A stretch of 64,000 bases of DNA. Source: Cyathus striatus. Lineage: Eukaryota > Basidiomycota > Agaricomycetes > Agaricales > Nidulariaceae. How positions within the stretch are numbered: the stretch's first letter is position 1; every line of letters starts with the position of its first letter. Positions 1-9,312 of this stretch are shown piece by piece. The notes under the pieces were generated by a model that saw only the letters and a program-made list of their open reading frames with translations, was not told the origin of the DNA and did no database searches. A program made the position numbers and the translations under genes. The stretch covers positions 124,001-188,000 of the forward strand of contig JAOVFP010000006.1 of the NCBI GenBank assembly GCA_025738555.1. The letters are read 5' to 3'.

Positions 1-34
1 ACTAAACTTAACCGGGGACGATTAAGAATACAAG

Positions 35-1364
35 TTACTTCTCGGATAGCACCATTTCTATATCATGTGAAACGGTTCTCTCAGCAACACAAAGCGTAAC
101 GTTTCTAGCGGTAACTTTCAGCTTCTCAAATTCTCTGTGTTCCTCAGACTGACGTATATCGAGATAGAACGTCTTGCCATTGCAATTGGCCAAGTTATCC
201 AGGACTTGAAGTTTCGCATAATCAAACAGATCGTAGTATTTAATGCGTAGATTAGACAGCTCAGGCGCGTGTATCTTTTTCAATAGCCTATTGACCGCGC
301 CTGAACTCTCCTCACACACAAAGAGCTGTCGTAAGCTCAGCATGTCAAAATTCTTTTCTGGCAAGTTCTTCTTTTCAGAATCAGAACACACGAGCCCAAG
401 AAGTCCAAGTTCTTGCAAGTCTGGGCAAGATACTTTGAGGAATGAAAGAAGCGGAGCTAGCTCCATAGCAAACTCTTCGTGGAGTATCAGACAGGTAAGT
501 TGTTTATATGGAATATTTTTGGGAACGTATGGAGCTGTATCTGAAAAGGTGGTATAAAGATGTTTGAGTGCGTCGCATTGTAGCGCACTCCACATTTCCT
601 CGATACCGAGGTTGGTCTCGCTATTGTCTTCGTAGAGCTCAATCCTGGCACTACGCAGATTCAGTTTCAGACCTTTCTGTGCGATTTCTTTGAACTTTTC
701 TCGCAACCCTTGATGGGCTGCACTAATACTGAAATGAACATTTCTCCATTGTTCGACAGAGTCTATAAACAAAGGTATAAGCTCATCCACGACCTCGTAT
801 TCCTCTGACTGTGGGTCATGACTACGTTCGATAAGTTTCAAGGATAACGGAATTTTTTGAACCTTGGATTTGGACAACATATATTTGGTGGTCTCCAAGT
901 GCTGCTTGCTTATTTTATTGAATTTTCCTGTGCTATCGACTTTGATCGTTCCCAAACCAGTCGAGGATTTCAGCATCCGCTGGTCCATTATCTCGGAGAT
1001 ACCAGAGAGGCCGGACACTACTTCTGCACGTTCGACTACACCGTCAATATCAGGGACATATTTAATTATAAGATCCCATATCTCTTGAGGAACTAGTGAG
1101 TCAAGAACGATCAGTAATAAGGCTGTAAGACATAAGAATTTAATACTTACCGCGATTTATTACCGACTCAATACTACGATCGTTGTGCAGGGACTGCATC
1201 TGTTTATAGTGGTTGATGAAAAATAAGACAAGGTGATAAGCAGGGTAAGAAGTAGAACGAGGGAGGTTGCTGATTTCTTGGAAATTTTCTGTCGTTTTAT
1301 AGACGGCGAAACAATGCTGTGCATGAAAAACAACACATGTGGTCAGCGCCACGCAAGCTAACAT
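35..1364 (-). CDS. F-box-like protein, two exons
   Basis: Likely substrate-recognition subunit of an SCF ubiquitin ligase, inferred only from the F-box-like start. Exons on the minus strand are 1364-1151 and 1092-35; the 58-nt intron (GTAAGT donor, CTCACTAG acceptor) is phase 1. Splicing creates VPQEIWDLIIKYV, an F-box first helix, about residue 72, followed by about 340 residues of leucine-rich, poorly conserved sequence typical of fungal F-box/LRR proteins. The start is uncertain: the ATG at 1364 gives a hydrophobic leader, while a second ATG at 1199 would put the F-box about 17 residues from the N-terminus, as is usual. The stop TAA is at 35-37. No broken codons were seen, so it appears functional. 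Substrate unknown. Confidence 0.62.
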
Positions 1365-1429
1365 TGTTGTAGAGGTTTCTAGAGATTTCCGGTTGAATAA
1401 TTGTAGTAGCTAACTAAGGACAATGGATC

Positions 1430-3440
1430 AACGATAACAATCAGTGTCATAAGAAGCTCACACAAGTCATAGGAATACTACACGTGAAAAACATGATGCA
1501 TGAGTACCAGCCCACCCCTACACGGGACCAAGCTTCCTCATTTGTCTCTCAATCACAACAGCATAATCGTCCATACCACCACTGAGCGGCTTCACACGCC
1601 CCTTTGGACCGACAGCATAAACAGTCCCCTTCCTGCCCTGGCCCGTATCATCGTCCTCATCACTTTCCTCATCACTTTCTCCATCACCGTCACCTAAGCG
1701 AGGTACAGCATGTTCACCTTCGATCACGCAGCGCACGAAGTGGCGGTCGTGGCTGACCAGAAGAACTGCGCCGGTGTACTTCCGTAAAGCCTGAATCAGC
1801 GCCACGATGGTGTCCTTATCAAGATGGGTGGTGACTTCGTCAAGTACAAGGAGGTTGGGCGCCGGGTATACCACTATTGCGAGCGCTAGGCGGACCTAGA
1901 GTTGTAGGCATTATAGTTATCAAACTGTTTGGTGGATAGGGTCAAGAACGCACCTTTTGCCCTCCGGAGAGGGTACTTACTGCCGATTCATCTACATCGA
2001 TCGATGGAGAAGCGCTCTGTAGCGTGTCCAGGAAATAGCGTACTGCTGAGGTACTCGCCATCTCAGTGCTCGTTAACGCCTCTACGGAATGTTGATCGAA
2101 GTACCCGAGGCGTAGCCGTGGGTGTTGCTCGATGCTGCCCTTCTTCGGGACCAGTTCACCTATCCCGGTGAGCAGCTTGACCAACGTCGGTTTGCCTTCC
2201 CAGTTCTTGCCCACCAGCCCTGCACGGTCCCTAGGATGTATCATGAGCGAGACATCTTTGAGAACTTTAGTGGCAGAGTGGGTAGGAGAACGTAATGTTG
2301 CTGGCAGAGATAAGGGAGCCCTGGAAGCGCAGTTCCGGGCTAGGAATGTCGAGTATGATAGGTTTATCCAGCTTGTCGATCTCAATCTCCTCACGGGACG
2401 TAAAGTGATATCCCACATTATCACGATTAAGCTTAACCAATATCATTGTCAGAATCGGAACGGGCGGGGGATAGAAGACGCTCACCGATCACCATTCGCA
2501 CTCCTCTCCATCCTCCGACGGTCATTCAAATTGTCTTCTGCCTCGATTTGACCATCCACGCACGGTTCATGTTGCCCGTGGCCTTAACAGTCCCCAACCC
2601 CTGCTCGACAGTCGTCTCAACCGCCACTCGCTTATACGACGCCCCTCTTCATCTGTATTTGGCCCTTCCACTCTGCTCAAACAGTCTTTCTTCTCAACCG
2701 CCACCTACTTCATATCCAGTTGGACGCCCCCCTTCATCCGAATCCCGCCCTTCCGCTCTGTCCAAAAGTCCCGCTCGTATTCGGTCATAGGACGTGAATT
2801 GTTGCGCAGTGCGATAGCGTCGGCGAACTTGTGGTCGTGTGAGATTACAACGACGGCCGAGGAAACAGTTTCAGTGAGATGCATTTGGAGCTTAGAAGTT
2901 GGGGGGATGGTCGAGGCAGTTTGTCGATTCGTCGACCATTAGCTACGGGCAAGAAGATCAGTGTTGGGATCGATACAGGTAAGGTGGGGTATATGTACGA
3001 TGTTGGGCTTTTGCAAGAGAGCGTTTGGCGGTGAGCAGCGAGAACATCATCTATCTTTAAAGGCGGTGTTGTAGATTTAGCGTCGAGCTGCTCGTTCTTG
3101 AATCGGAGACTTAGACGGATCAAACACAATGCTCCTGCTTCTGTCGTTCCAGCGTTGATCTGCGCGTATTGGTGTCAATACATCTGTTTCAAAAGATCAC
3201 TCAGTGAAAGCACCCACGATGTCTAGTTGTTTCTGAAAACCAGCAATAGTCTCAGCTACTTCGAGTCTAACTTATGAATCGGATATGTCCTGGTTACTAT
3301 TAGTGAGTAAATAGAACTAGCAGGTGAAGCTGCAACTGAGCCTACCGTTGCTCGAACTCGGTAACTGCCACTGCCTCTATTCTGAGTATATCCTTGCGAG
3401 TTTAACTTCCACGAGTACCACTACGCCGCACGGCAATCTC
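1430..3440 (-). pseudogene. ABC-F ATPase relic 1a (3' two thirds)
   Basis: A diverged copy of the intact ABC-F gene at 9313-12048, starting in the shared 3' flank (about 1430 matches about 9227). The last exon (stop near 1518) is nearly identical to the intact one, with DEVTTHLD. Decay is clear: the second Walker A reads GKNWEGKPT instead of GKNGEGKST, an 18-codon in-frame deletion lies just before LSGGQK, the linker around 2590-2780 holds an internal tandem duplication of about 100 nt, and several frameshifts interrupt the frame between 2267 and 3130. It runs through remnants of the first ABC domain to about 3440, where the homology jumps to relic 1b. It cannot encode a working ATPase. Confidence 0.8.
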
Positions 3441-3454
3441 GTGCGAGATGCATT

Positions 3455-4275
3455 CATGTGCGATGGCGTCGACGAACTCGTGGTCGTGCGGGGTTGGCTC
3501 GACGGGCTTTAACTGCTGAGCGATGGCGGGCGAGTTACGTATGGAGCTGTAAGCGGTGTGGTGGGCTTACAATGTCGTGTTTAAGTTGTAGGAGAGAATG
3601 TTGTAACGAGCTTCAACGAGAGCGCCATCCACAGCTTAGGGTGGACAACCTCGCGTGCAATTGCTCCTTAAAGCTGGGAGGATCGAACGTGCTTTTGCTT
3701 CTGTAGTACTAGTGTCGATCTATACAACTTGGTCAATACGCCTATTTCAAAGGAGCGCACTCTCAGTAAAACTACTCACAGCATCTAGCTGGTTCTGAAC
3801 ACCAGCGAGCTCCCCAGCTGCTTTGAGTACAATTTTTGAATCGTGTATGCTGGGCCTAGAGAAGCTATGAGTAAGGCTAGCATATGTTATATGACGACCG
3901 GAACATACCGTTTCTCGAGCTCCGCCACCACCAGCACCACCTCTACCTTGAGTAAATCCTTGGGAGCGTAGCTTGCACGCGCCCTACTACTCCGCGGGGC
4001 AATTTCACGAGCTTTTCGAACTTGTCCTTCGCATGTTGAACGTTGAAGCCTTACGGTGAACAAGGCTGATGCAGTGTCGTTGTAGTTTGTCGAGGTATCG
4101 TGGGCCCTGTAGGACAAAACGATGTATTAGCAGTTGGTCGGTATGGCGTAATGGTAAAGAGACACACTTTTCTTCTCCTTCAAAACATGCTCTCGCCGTT
4201 TACCCCTGTTCACTACACTTTGAGAGGTTGTGGGTCGCGGCGCTGCTTGGCGTCGAATTGAGTTTTGTGAGGATC
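3455..4275 (-). pseudogene. ABC-F ATPase relic 1b (second, 5' fragment)
   Basis: Homology to the intact ABC-F gene restarts here at the segment equivalent to about 10620 in exon 8 and continues back through exons 7, 6 and 5 to exon 4 (about 11490). Part of the gene is therefore present a second time in the same orientation right next to relic 1a. Matching landmarks are the regions equivalent to the DAGTTEARV stretch (about 3700), the EAAVAELE helix (about 3920-3960) and the AHDTST stretch (about 4080-4100). The frame is broken throughout. Either two duplication events or an internal tandem duplication followed by deletion could produce this layout. Confidence 0.65.
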
Positions 4276-4279
4276 TGAA

Positions 4280-4877
4280 CTGTATTACAGTGAATCAACG
4301 AATATGATGCATGGGCCATTAAGTTCTGTTAAGGCGTATTGGCAGATCTGAAAGAGTAGGTCAGAGACTCGAAGCTAGCAAGTTCAAAGACAAGCGAAAA
4401 TGGGTACCTTTGCCACTATTTTTGTACTAGTAGTAGTTATACTAGTACTTATCTCTTCTTGACCATGGGCCCGCGAGGCGAGAAGTGAGATATGAGACGC
4501 GTGATTCGTTATTGCTACGGCGTAACATAGAGCCAGGGGGTAGCTTAAGAAGTAATGGAAAGGGACGGTACTTCGAACTTAGCCGCTCAGAGACGTCGAT
4601 GACTTAATGAGGACGTTGGCTGGATTCTGGAAGCCAGTTGTGACATGCATGTGACATGTCTGTGACTCTAGACTCTGAGTCATGTGCGTGACACCGGTTC
4701 ACCGGCACCCCGTACGCTGTAACTTAGTAAGTGGAAGAACTTGCTCGAAGCTGTACAGCTAACTTTAGTTGGTACTTGAGAGGGTTATAGGTATTATAAG
4801 CAACGCTCAACAGAACTCCAACTCCAATCACTAGCCCATCCACAGCAGTGTCCTTTGTTATCCCCTTGCAGTGACAT
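4280..4877. other. intergenic, putative NACHT promoter
   Basis: No coding potential was found. A short stretch at about 4640-4700 repeats a GTGACATG-type motif several times. An AT-rich TATTATAAG box at about 4790-4800 lies about 80 nt before the ATG of the NACHT gene and is the best promoter candidate. Confidence 0.35.
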
Positions 4878-6626
4878 ATGTTTTCTGACTCTCATAACTT
4901 CGTTATAAATGGCGGGCAGTTCACAGGATTTGAGCAAGGAATGGATGGTATGAAGTTACATTAGTGCATAGTAGAATGCTAGTGAAATATATTAACTGTG
5001 CCAATCAGCAATCCAGTTTCTTGCTCAAAACATTGCATCCGATGCAAAACACGATTCAGGTCAACGATTTCCCGCACCAATATGCCATCCGGGAACTCGA
5101 GAGCGTGTGATCGAGCAGCTAGTACGTTGGTCCAATGATGTGGATGATCAGTCGAATATTCTTTGGCTCTATGGACCTGCGGGAGTTGGAAAATCAGCCA
5201 TAGCTCAGAGTGTATGCGAAAAACTGGAACGGATGAATACCCTCGGAGCCAGCTTCTTCTTCTCGAGGACTGAAGCAACTCGAAATAACGTGCAGAGGTT
5301 GTTCACAACTATAGCTTATCAGCTGGCTGTTTTTCTTCCCATCACTGGGCTCAGGAAGGCAATAGAAATGCACGTAACACGCGATCCAGATGTCATATCT
5401 CAATCTATGGAGGCACAATGGAGAAAGCTCGTTGTTGCTCCCTTGAAGGCCACCGTAGGGACGAAAGACGCTCTTCCACCTACTGTCATAGTGATCGATG
5501 GCTTGGACGAGTGCCTAGACGAAGATGCTCAGGTTCAGATGCTAAGAATGATCGCCAGTGCATCGGCCTATGGGCTTCCCTTGCGTATCATTATTTCAAG
5601 TCGACCCGAATCCCATATACGAAATGCTTTCTCCCAGGGAGAAGTGATTAAACATACACTCAAAGTTGAGCTCATACACTCCGACGAGGTTGATCGAGAG
5701 ATACAACTTTACTTGAAAGATGAACTAAAGAAGGTTCGATTTGATGGCAGATACGCAGAAATTATGCAGTACAATCCATCATGGCCTTCCGAGTCAGACA
5801 TTAGGAGACTTGTTGTGAAGGCTTCGGGTCAGTACATCTATGCAGCGACTGTATTAAAATACGTTCGCGAGCCTTCAACGGATCCGGTCCAGCAGTTGGA
5901 GAATGTGCTACTGCTTCCCGATACTCACGCGACAGCATTCGCAGAACTCGACCAACTGTATCTCCAAATTTTAAGAAAGAGTAAATCTGCTCAACGAGAC
6001 AGAATTCTGTCCATTATCAGCCTAATGATTGTTATACTTCGAGAAGAGCGACCCTTCCAGTTACCAACATTATCAGTCATTGAACAGTTGTTGAATCTTA
6101 AACCCGGTCATTTGAGGTTGGCGTTGGAAGGTCTCCATTCATTACTGTACATTCCCCAATTTTCTGGCTTGGGCACTTGGGATCGGCCAGAGCCTCGTCT
6201 CCACCATGCATCACTCGAGGACTTCTTACGAGACAAGAGTCGATCGCACGAATATTTTATTAATGAACGCAAGGTCTATGCAGAGATCATAGGGTATTCT
6301 AAGACAATTTTGACATCAATGCCGCCTGCATGTCACGCTCATGATACACTGGCACTGCTTTCAAATGATAACAAGTTATGTGAACCGATTAAAACATGTA
6401 ACTTTGGTAAGCGCCACAACATTAATTTTGAATAATGGAGGAATTTCGACCTAATAACAACGTATTAGTTGGCTGGTACTACTCTCTGTCAAAATGGCTA
6501 TCGTTTCGATGTAACCCTCAAGTCAGCGAAGTCATTCTTGAAAGCCCTGACCTGAAGTTTTGGATTTATGAAAATAAAGATTTTGTTTTAAGGCGTGTTT
6601 CTCTTTTCAGGTGCTTCTGCTTATGA
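4878..6626 (+). CDS. NACHT-domain NTPase (short NLR-like protein)
   Basis: Predicted cytosolic STAND NTPase of the fungal NLR-like class, involved in self/non-self or stress signalling in studied relatives. Exons 4878-4947, 5009-6406 and 6469-6626 give about 541 residues; introns are 61 and 62 nt, both phase 1. Exon 1 encodes the HNFVINGGQF motif that opens many Agaricomycete NACHT proteins. Then follow CHPGTRERV, Walker A GPAGVGKS (about 79-86), Walker B VIVIDGLDE (about 183-191) and an SSRPE sensor motif. The C-terminal part ends in HHASLEDFL and WYYSLSKWL, standard landmarks. There is no ANK, TPR or WD40 repeat domain after the NACHT and no obvious effector domain in front, so it is a minimal or truncated NLR. 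The exact 3' end is less sure, since an alternative acceptor exists near 6610. Confidence 0.85.
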
Positions 6627-6639
6627 ATCACTGCTTAAT

Positions 6640-6893
6640 GCAATTCTAGACTGAGGGAAACTCTTGGTGCACATGCACAATCCTTTAAACATTCTAAAAC
6701 AGATCCAGCGACTTCACAACACCCGTCGATGCTACAACCAACAAAACAGCTTCATGAAAATAGTCATCTGGAATTTTTCATGCTTACAACTGGCCTTATT
6801 TTTCAGGAGTCGATGAAAAGTGGTGTGTCAGGTGCATTTCCAAAGCAACCGTTTTCAGATTTGTTAGATTTGGTATGAGCCAATCATTTTTTG
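6640..6893 (+). CDS. short open frame, possible 5' exon of the kinase-like gene
   Basis: An open frame of about 85 codons without an early ATG, ending at a possible GTATGA donor near 6890. It contains an ATG at about 6729 (MLQPTKQLHENSHLEF) and the stretch GAFPKQPFSDLLDL. It lies between the NACHT gene and the kinase-like exons on the same strand and may be a 5' exon of the latter. No domain was recognised. Confidence 0.25.
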
Positions 6894-7087
6894 ACATGTC
6901 AGAATTTCACCCTTCTCTAGTTAATCTGTAACCCATATATGCACACATCGCTGAGGAACTCGCTCATTTTGATGCTGTCTGAGTACACGCTTTCAAAAAT
7001 TATACCGACTTCTTATGAATCTCTGGTTCCGGTTGAGTGATCAAAAGTTACTCGGTCACTAATGCTGAGTTGGATACCCCCATACAT

Positions 7088-8155
7088 GTGAAGATTATAC
7101 GGGAGCGCATATCAGGAAATGTGGGTGCTTCATAATTCAGAGTTAATTACATTGGTTCAGATTGTTACTTCATACAGCAAATTCCAAACGAAGCTATACT
7201 CTGCCGACATCTGAATCATCCTAGTATAGTTCCGTTTTTCGGAGCGACTGCTTTAGAGAATAAATTTAGAATGATCACCCCTCCTCTGAAAGATATGCAA
7301 TCAACAAAGTTTCTGGAGCAACTAGGGCCACATGTTACTGATAAGCACTGGTTATTCGTGAGCTTCGATTGCTTAAAACTAATTATGTATTACCACTTAC
7401 ACGACTATCTGAAGCTGTTCGATATCGCATCTGGAATAGCTTATCTACATGAGAATGGCATCATTCACCAGCAAATATATCCTGTATGGATTCTTTTGCA
7501 ATATTTTGTTACTACACACTTCTAACAGATCTTAGAGTAACATTCTAGTCTCGAACTCCCAGAGAGCTTATCTTACTGGACTAGATTGTTCAGTATTCTT
7601 TGTGCATGGTAAAGCAGAAGTTGGTGGACTCAGTACAATGCCTAGCTTTCCACATGAAATGATTCACTACTTTGCACCAGAGATACTCACTGGAGAATTA
7701 ATCACTTCTAAGACTGACATATATTCATTCTCAACAATTTGCTATGAGGTTAAGTCTATTCACCAACAGGATATTAATGAGAAGCTCAACATTTCTTCCT
7801 ATAGGTGCTAACTGGACAAAGACTGCTTTGCACTGATTCTCGAAAGGAACCGGTGATTACCCAGGCAGCTAGTGAAAAACAACATCCATCTAAGCCACCT
7901 TCCTCTCATGAATGCTGGCATAAGAATGGCTTGACTGAATTTATTTGGGCGTTTATGTGCAAATGTTGGAATAATAACTCGCAAGATCGGCCAGAGTTAC
8001 AAGATATTTTTCATCATCTCAAGCTGAGAACATTCACAGATAATCGTCCCAAGGACTGCTGGAAAGTTTCTTCTCGCTTTAATGATCTTAGCTATGTAGC
8101 CTCCTTTGTGATGCCCTCAGCTTTGGAGTCAGTGTTTTCAATGGAAAGTATATGA
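7088..8155 (+). CDS. tyrosine-kinase-like pseudokinase, 5' end unresolved
   Basis: Fragments of a TKL-type protein kinase fold can be spliced in frame: 7088-7120, 7178-7483, 7536-7748 and 7805 onward (introns 57, 52 and 56 nt). Visible landmarks are beta-3 VKIIR, the hydrophobic run HPSIVPFFGAT, DIASGIAYLHENGIIH before the catalytic loop, the APEIL motif, TDIYSF and the C-lobe RPELQDIF. The catalytic loop reads HQQIYPSNIL: the aspartate of HRD and the loop lysine are missing. The DFG region reads TGLDCS. It therefore cannot phosphorylate by the usual mechanism and is a pseudokinase, or a decaying gene with intact splice sites. A third 3n intron may lie around 7360-7415. The N-terminus before 7088 runs into a stop, so the first exon is not defined. 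A final intron could join it to the DUF6699 exon. Confidence 0.6.
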
Positions 8156-8197
8156 AAAGTTTTATTTTCAATGCAAAGCTAAGTTAACTTAAAATAG

Positions 8198-8911
8198 GCA
8201 CATCTGGACTCTGGATATACACCTAATCTCGACTCAAAACCAAATCTCCCCCACCCAGGACCCCCGCATGCACCCACACATAATAGTTCAGAACAACCAC
8301 CAGCCCATCCCTATCTTAGCTTTCCTCCACCGAATTCTAATACGATCATGCATCCATGGTCCTTAGCAAACTCTGCCACGAACCAATTATACATGCATCC
8401 ATGGCTCGATGCTAATCGTCGATCAGACTTATACTTTGATCTTTCACAGAAGATACCCTCTCTGAGACGCATCAACAGTGCAGATCTCTCTTCACATCCG
8501 GAACTTTCACAAAACGCTACATACCCACCTGTGTCTGAGTTGCACATATCATGTAGACTCATTCCACAATGGCCTGTGGTAATATGCGTCGATGCCAAAT
8601 ATGACATCCGTCCACTTCCGCCAATTACTGTGGGGGATGTATTAACGAATATTTTTATTTCCCTACATCAACGTATTACCCACCTTGACTGGGCTAAATT
8701 GACTGCTGAGGAGGAGCATGCTGTGGCAAAGGCATACCATAAACGATGTGGAGGGGATGCCATAGAGAAAGCCTCTGGGGTTAAAAGAGTTGATTTTTTG
8801 TTGCGTAATGTGTTTTTTAAAGGGCTTACGAAGACAAGTGAAGATGGAGTCACAAAGATAGAACTCATTGTTGACTCATTGTTGGAAAATCAAATGAATA
8901 ATTGGGATTAA
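8198..8911 (+). CDS. DUF6699-domain protein
   Basis: Domain of unknown function common in Agaricomycetes. The frame is open from an acceptor at 8196-8197 to the stop at 8911. The first ATG is at 8348 and gives 187 residues, but the frame upstream of it (8198-8347) is open and rich in H and P, as these N-termini usually are. Recognisable parts: HPWLDANRRSDLYFDLS, then PVSELHISC, WPVVICVDAKYDIRPL, and ITVGDVLTNIFISLH, the core DUF6699 pattern. Because the open frame begins exactly at a splice acceptor, a 66-nt intron (8132-8197, phase 0) could join it to the pseudokinase upstream; without that it would start at 8348. Followed by an AT-rich gap. Confidence 0.7.
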   Translation, partial: AHLDSGYTPNLDSKPNLPHPGPPHAPTHNSSEQPPAHPYLSFPPPNSNTIMHPWSLANSATNQLYMHPWLDANRRSDLYFDLSQKIPSLRRINSADLSSHPELSQNATYPPVSELHISCRLIPQWPVVICVDAKYDIRPLPPITVGDVLTNIFISLHQRITHLDWAKLTAEEEHAVAKAYHKRCGGDAIEKASGVKRVDFLLRNVFFKGLTKTSEDGVTKIELIVDSLLENQMNNWD

Positions 8912-9312
8912 ACAGTGTATAATAATATTTTGTTTTATGATTCGTGTACTACTAGATTGCAAAAGTTATAAAAATGTAGAGAACAGAAAGCATTTAGTAA
9001 GAAAAACATTTTGTGCTGCAAAGATCTTAAGAATAAGGAGGTTACTTGGCAGTTTTGTAGTTTGGCTAGTTGCTACAGCACCATTGATAAACATGATCAG
9101 GAATCAATCAGGAATTCAAACACACCCAACATTCCACTGTCTTCCACTAGAAAATGTTGCTAAATTTTAGCAGATTAGGTAGATATTGATCTTTTTAGCA
9201 AATCTATCTACAAATTTCAGAATCGACGATAATAATCAATGTCATAAGAAGCTCACACAAGTCATAGGAATACTACATGTGAAAAACATGATGCATGGGC
9301 ACCAGCCCACCC
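8912..9312. other. AT-rich intergenic region; 3' flank of the ABC-F duplication
   Basis: No coding signal. From about 9227 to the ABC-F stop at 9313 the sequence matches 1430-1518, so it marks the downstream border of the duplicated ABC-F segment. Confidence 0.5.

Noticed and set aside
8311..8607. Minus-strand ORF of 98 codons
   Set aside because: Antisense to the DUF6699 coding region.
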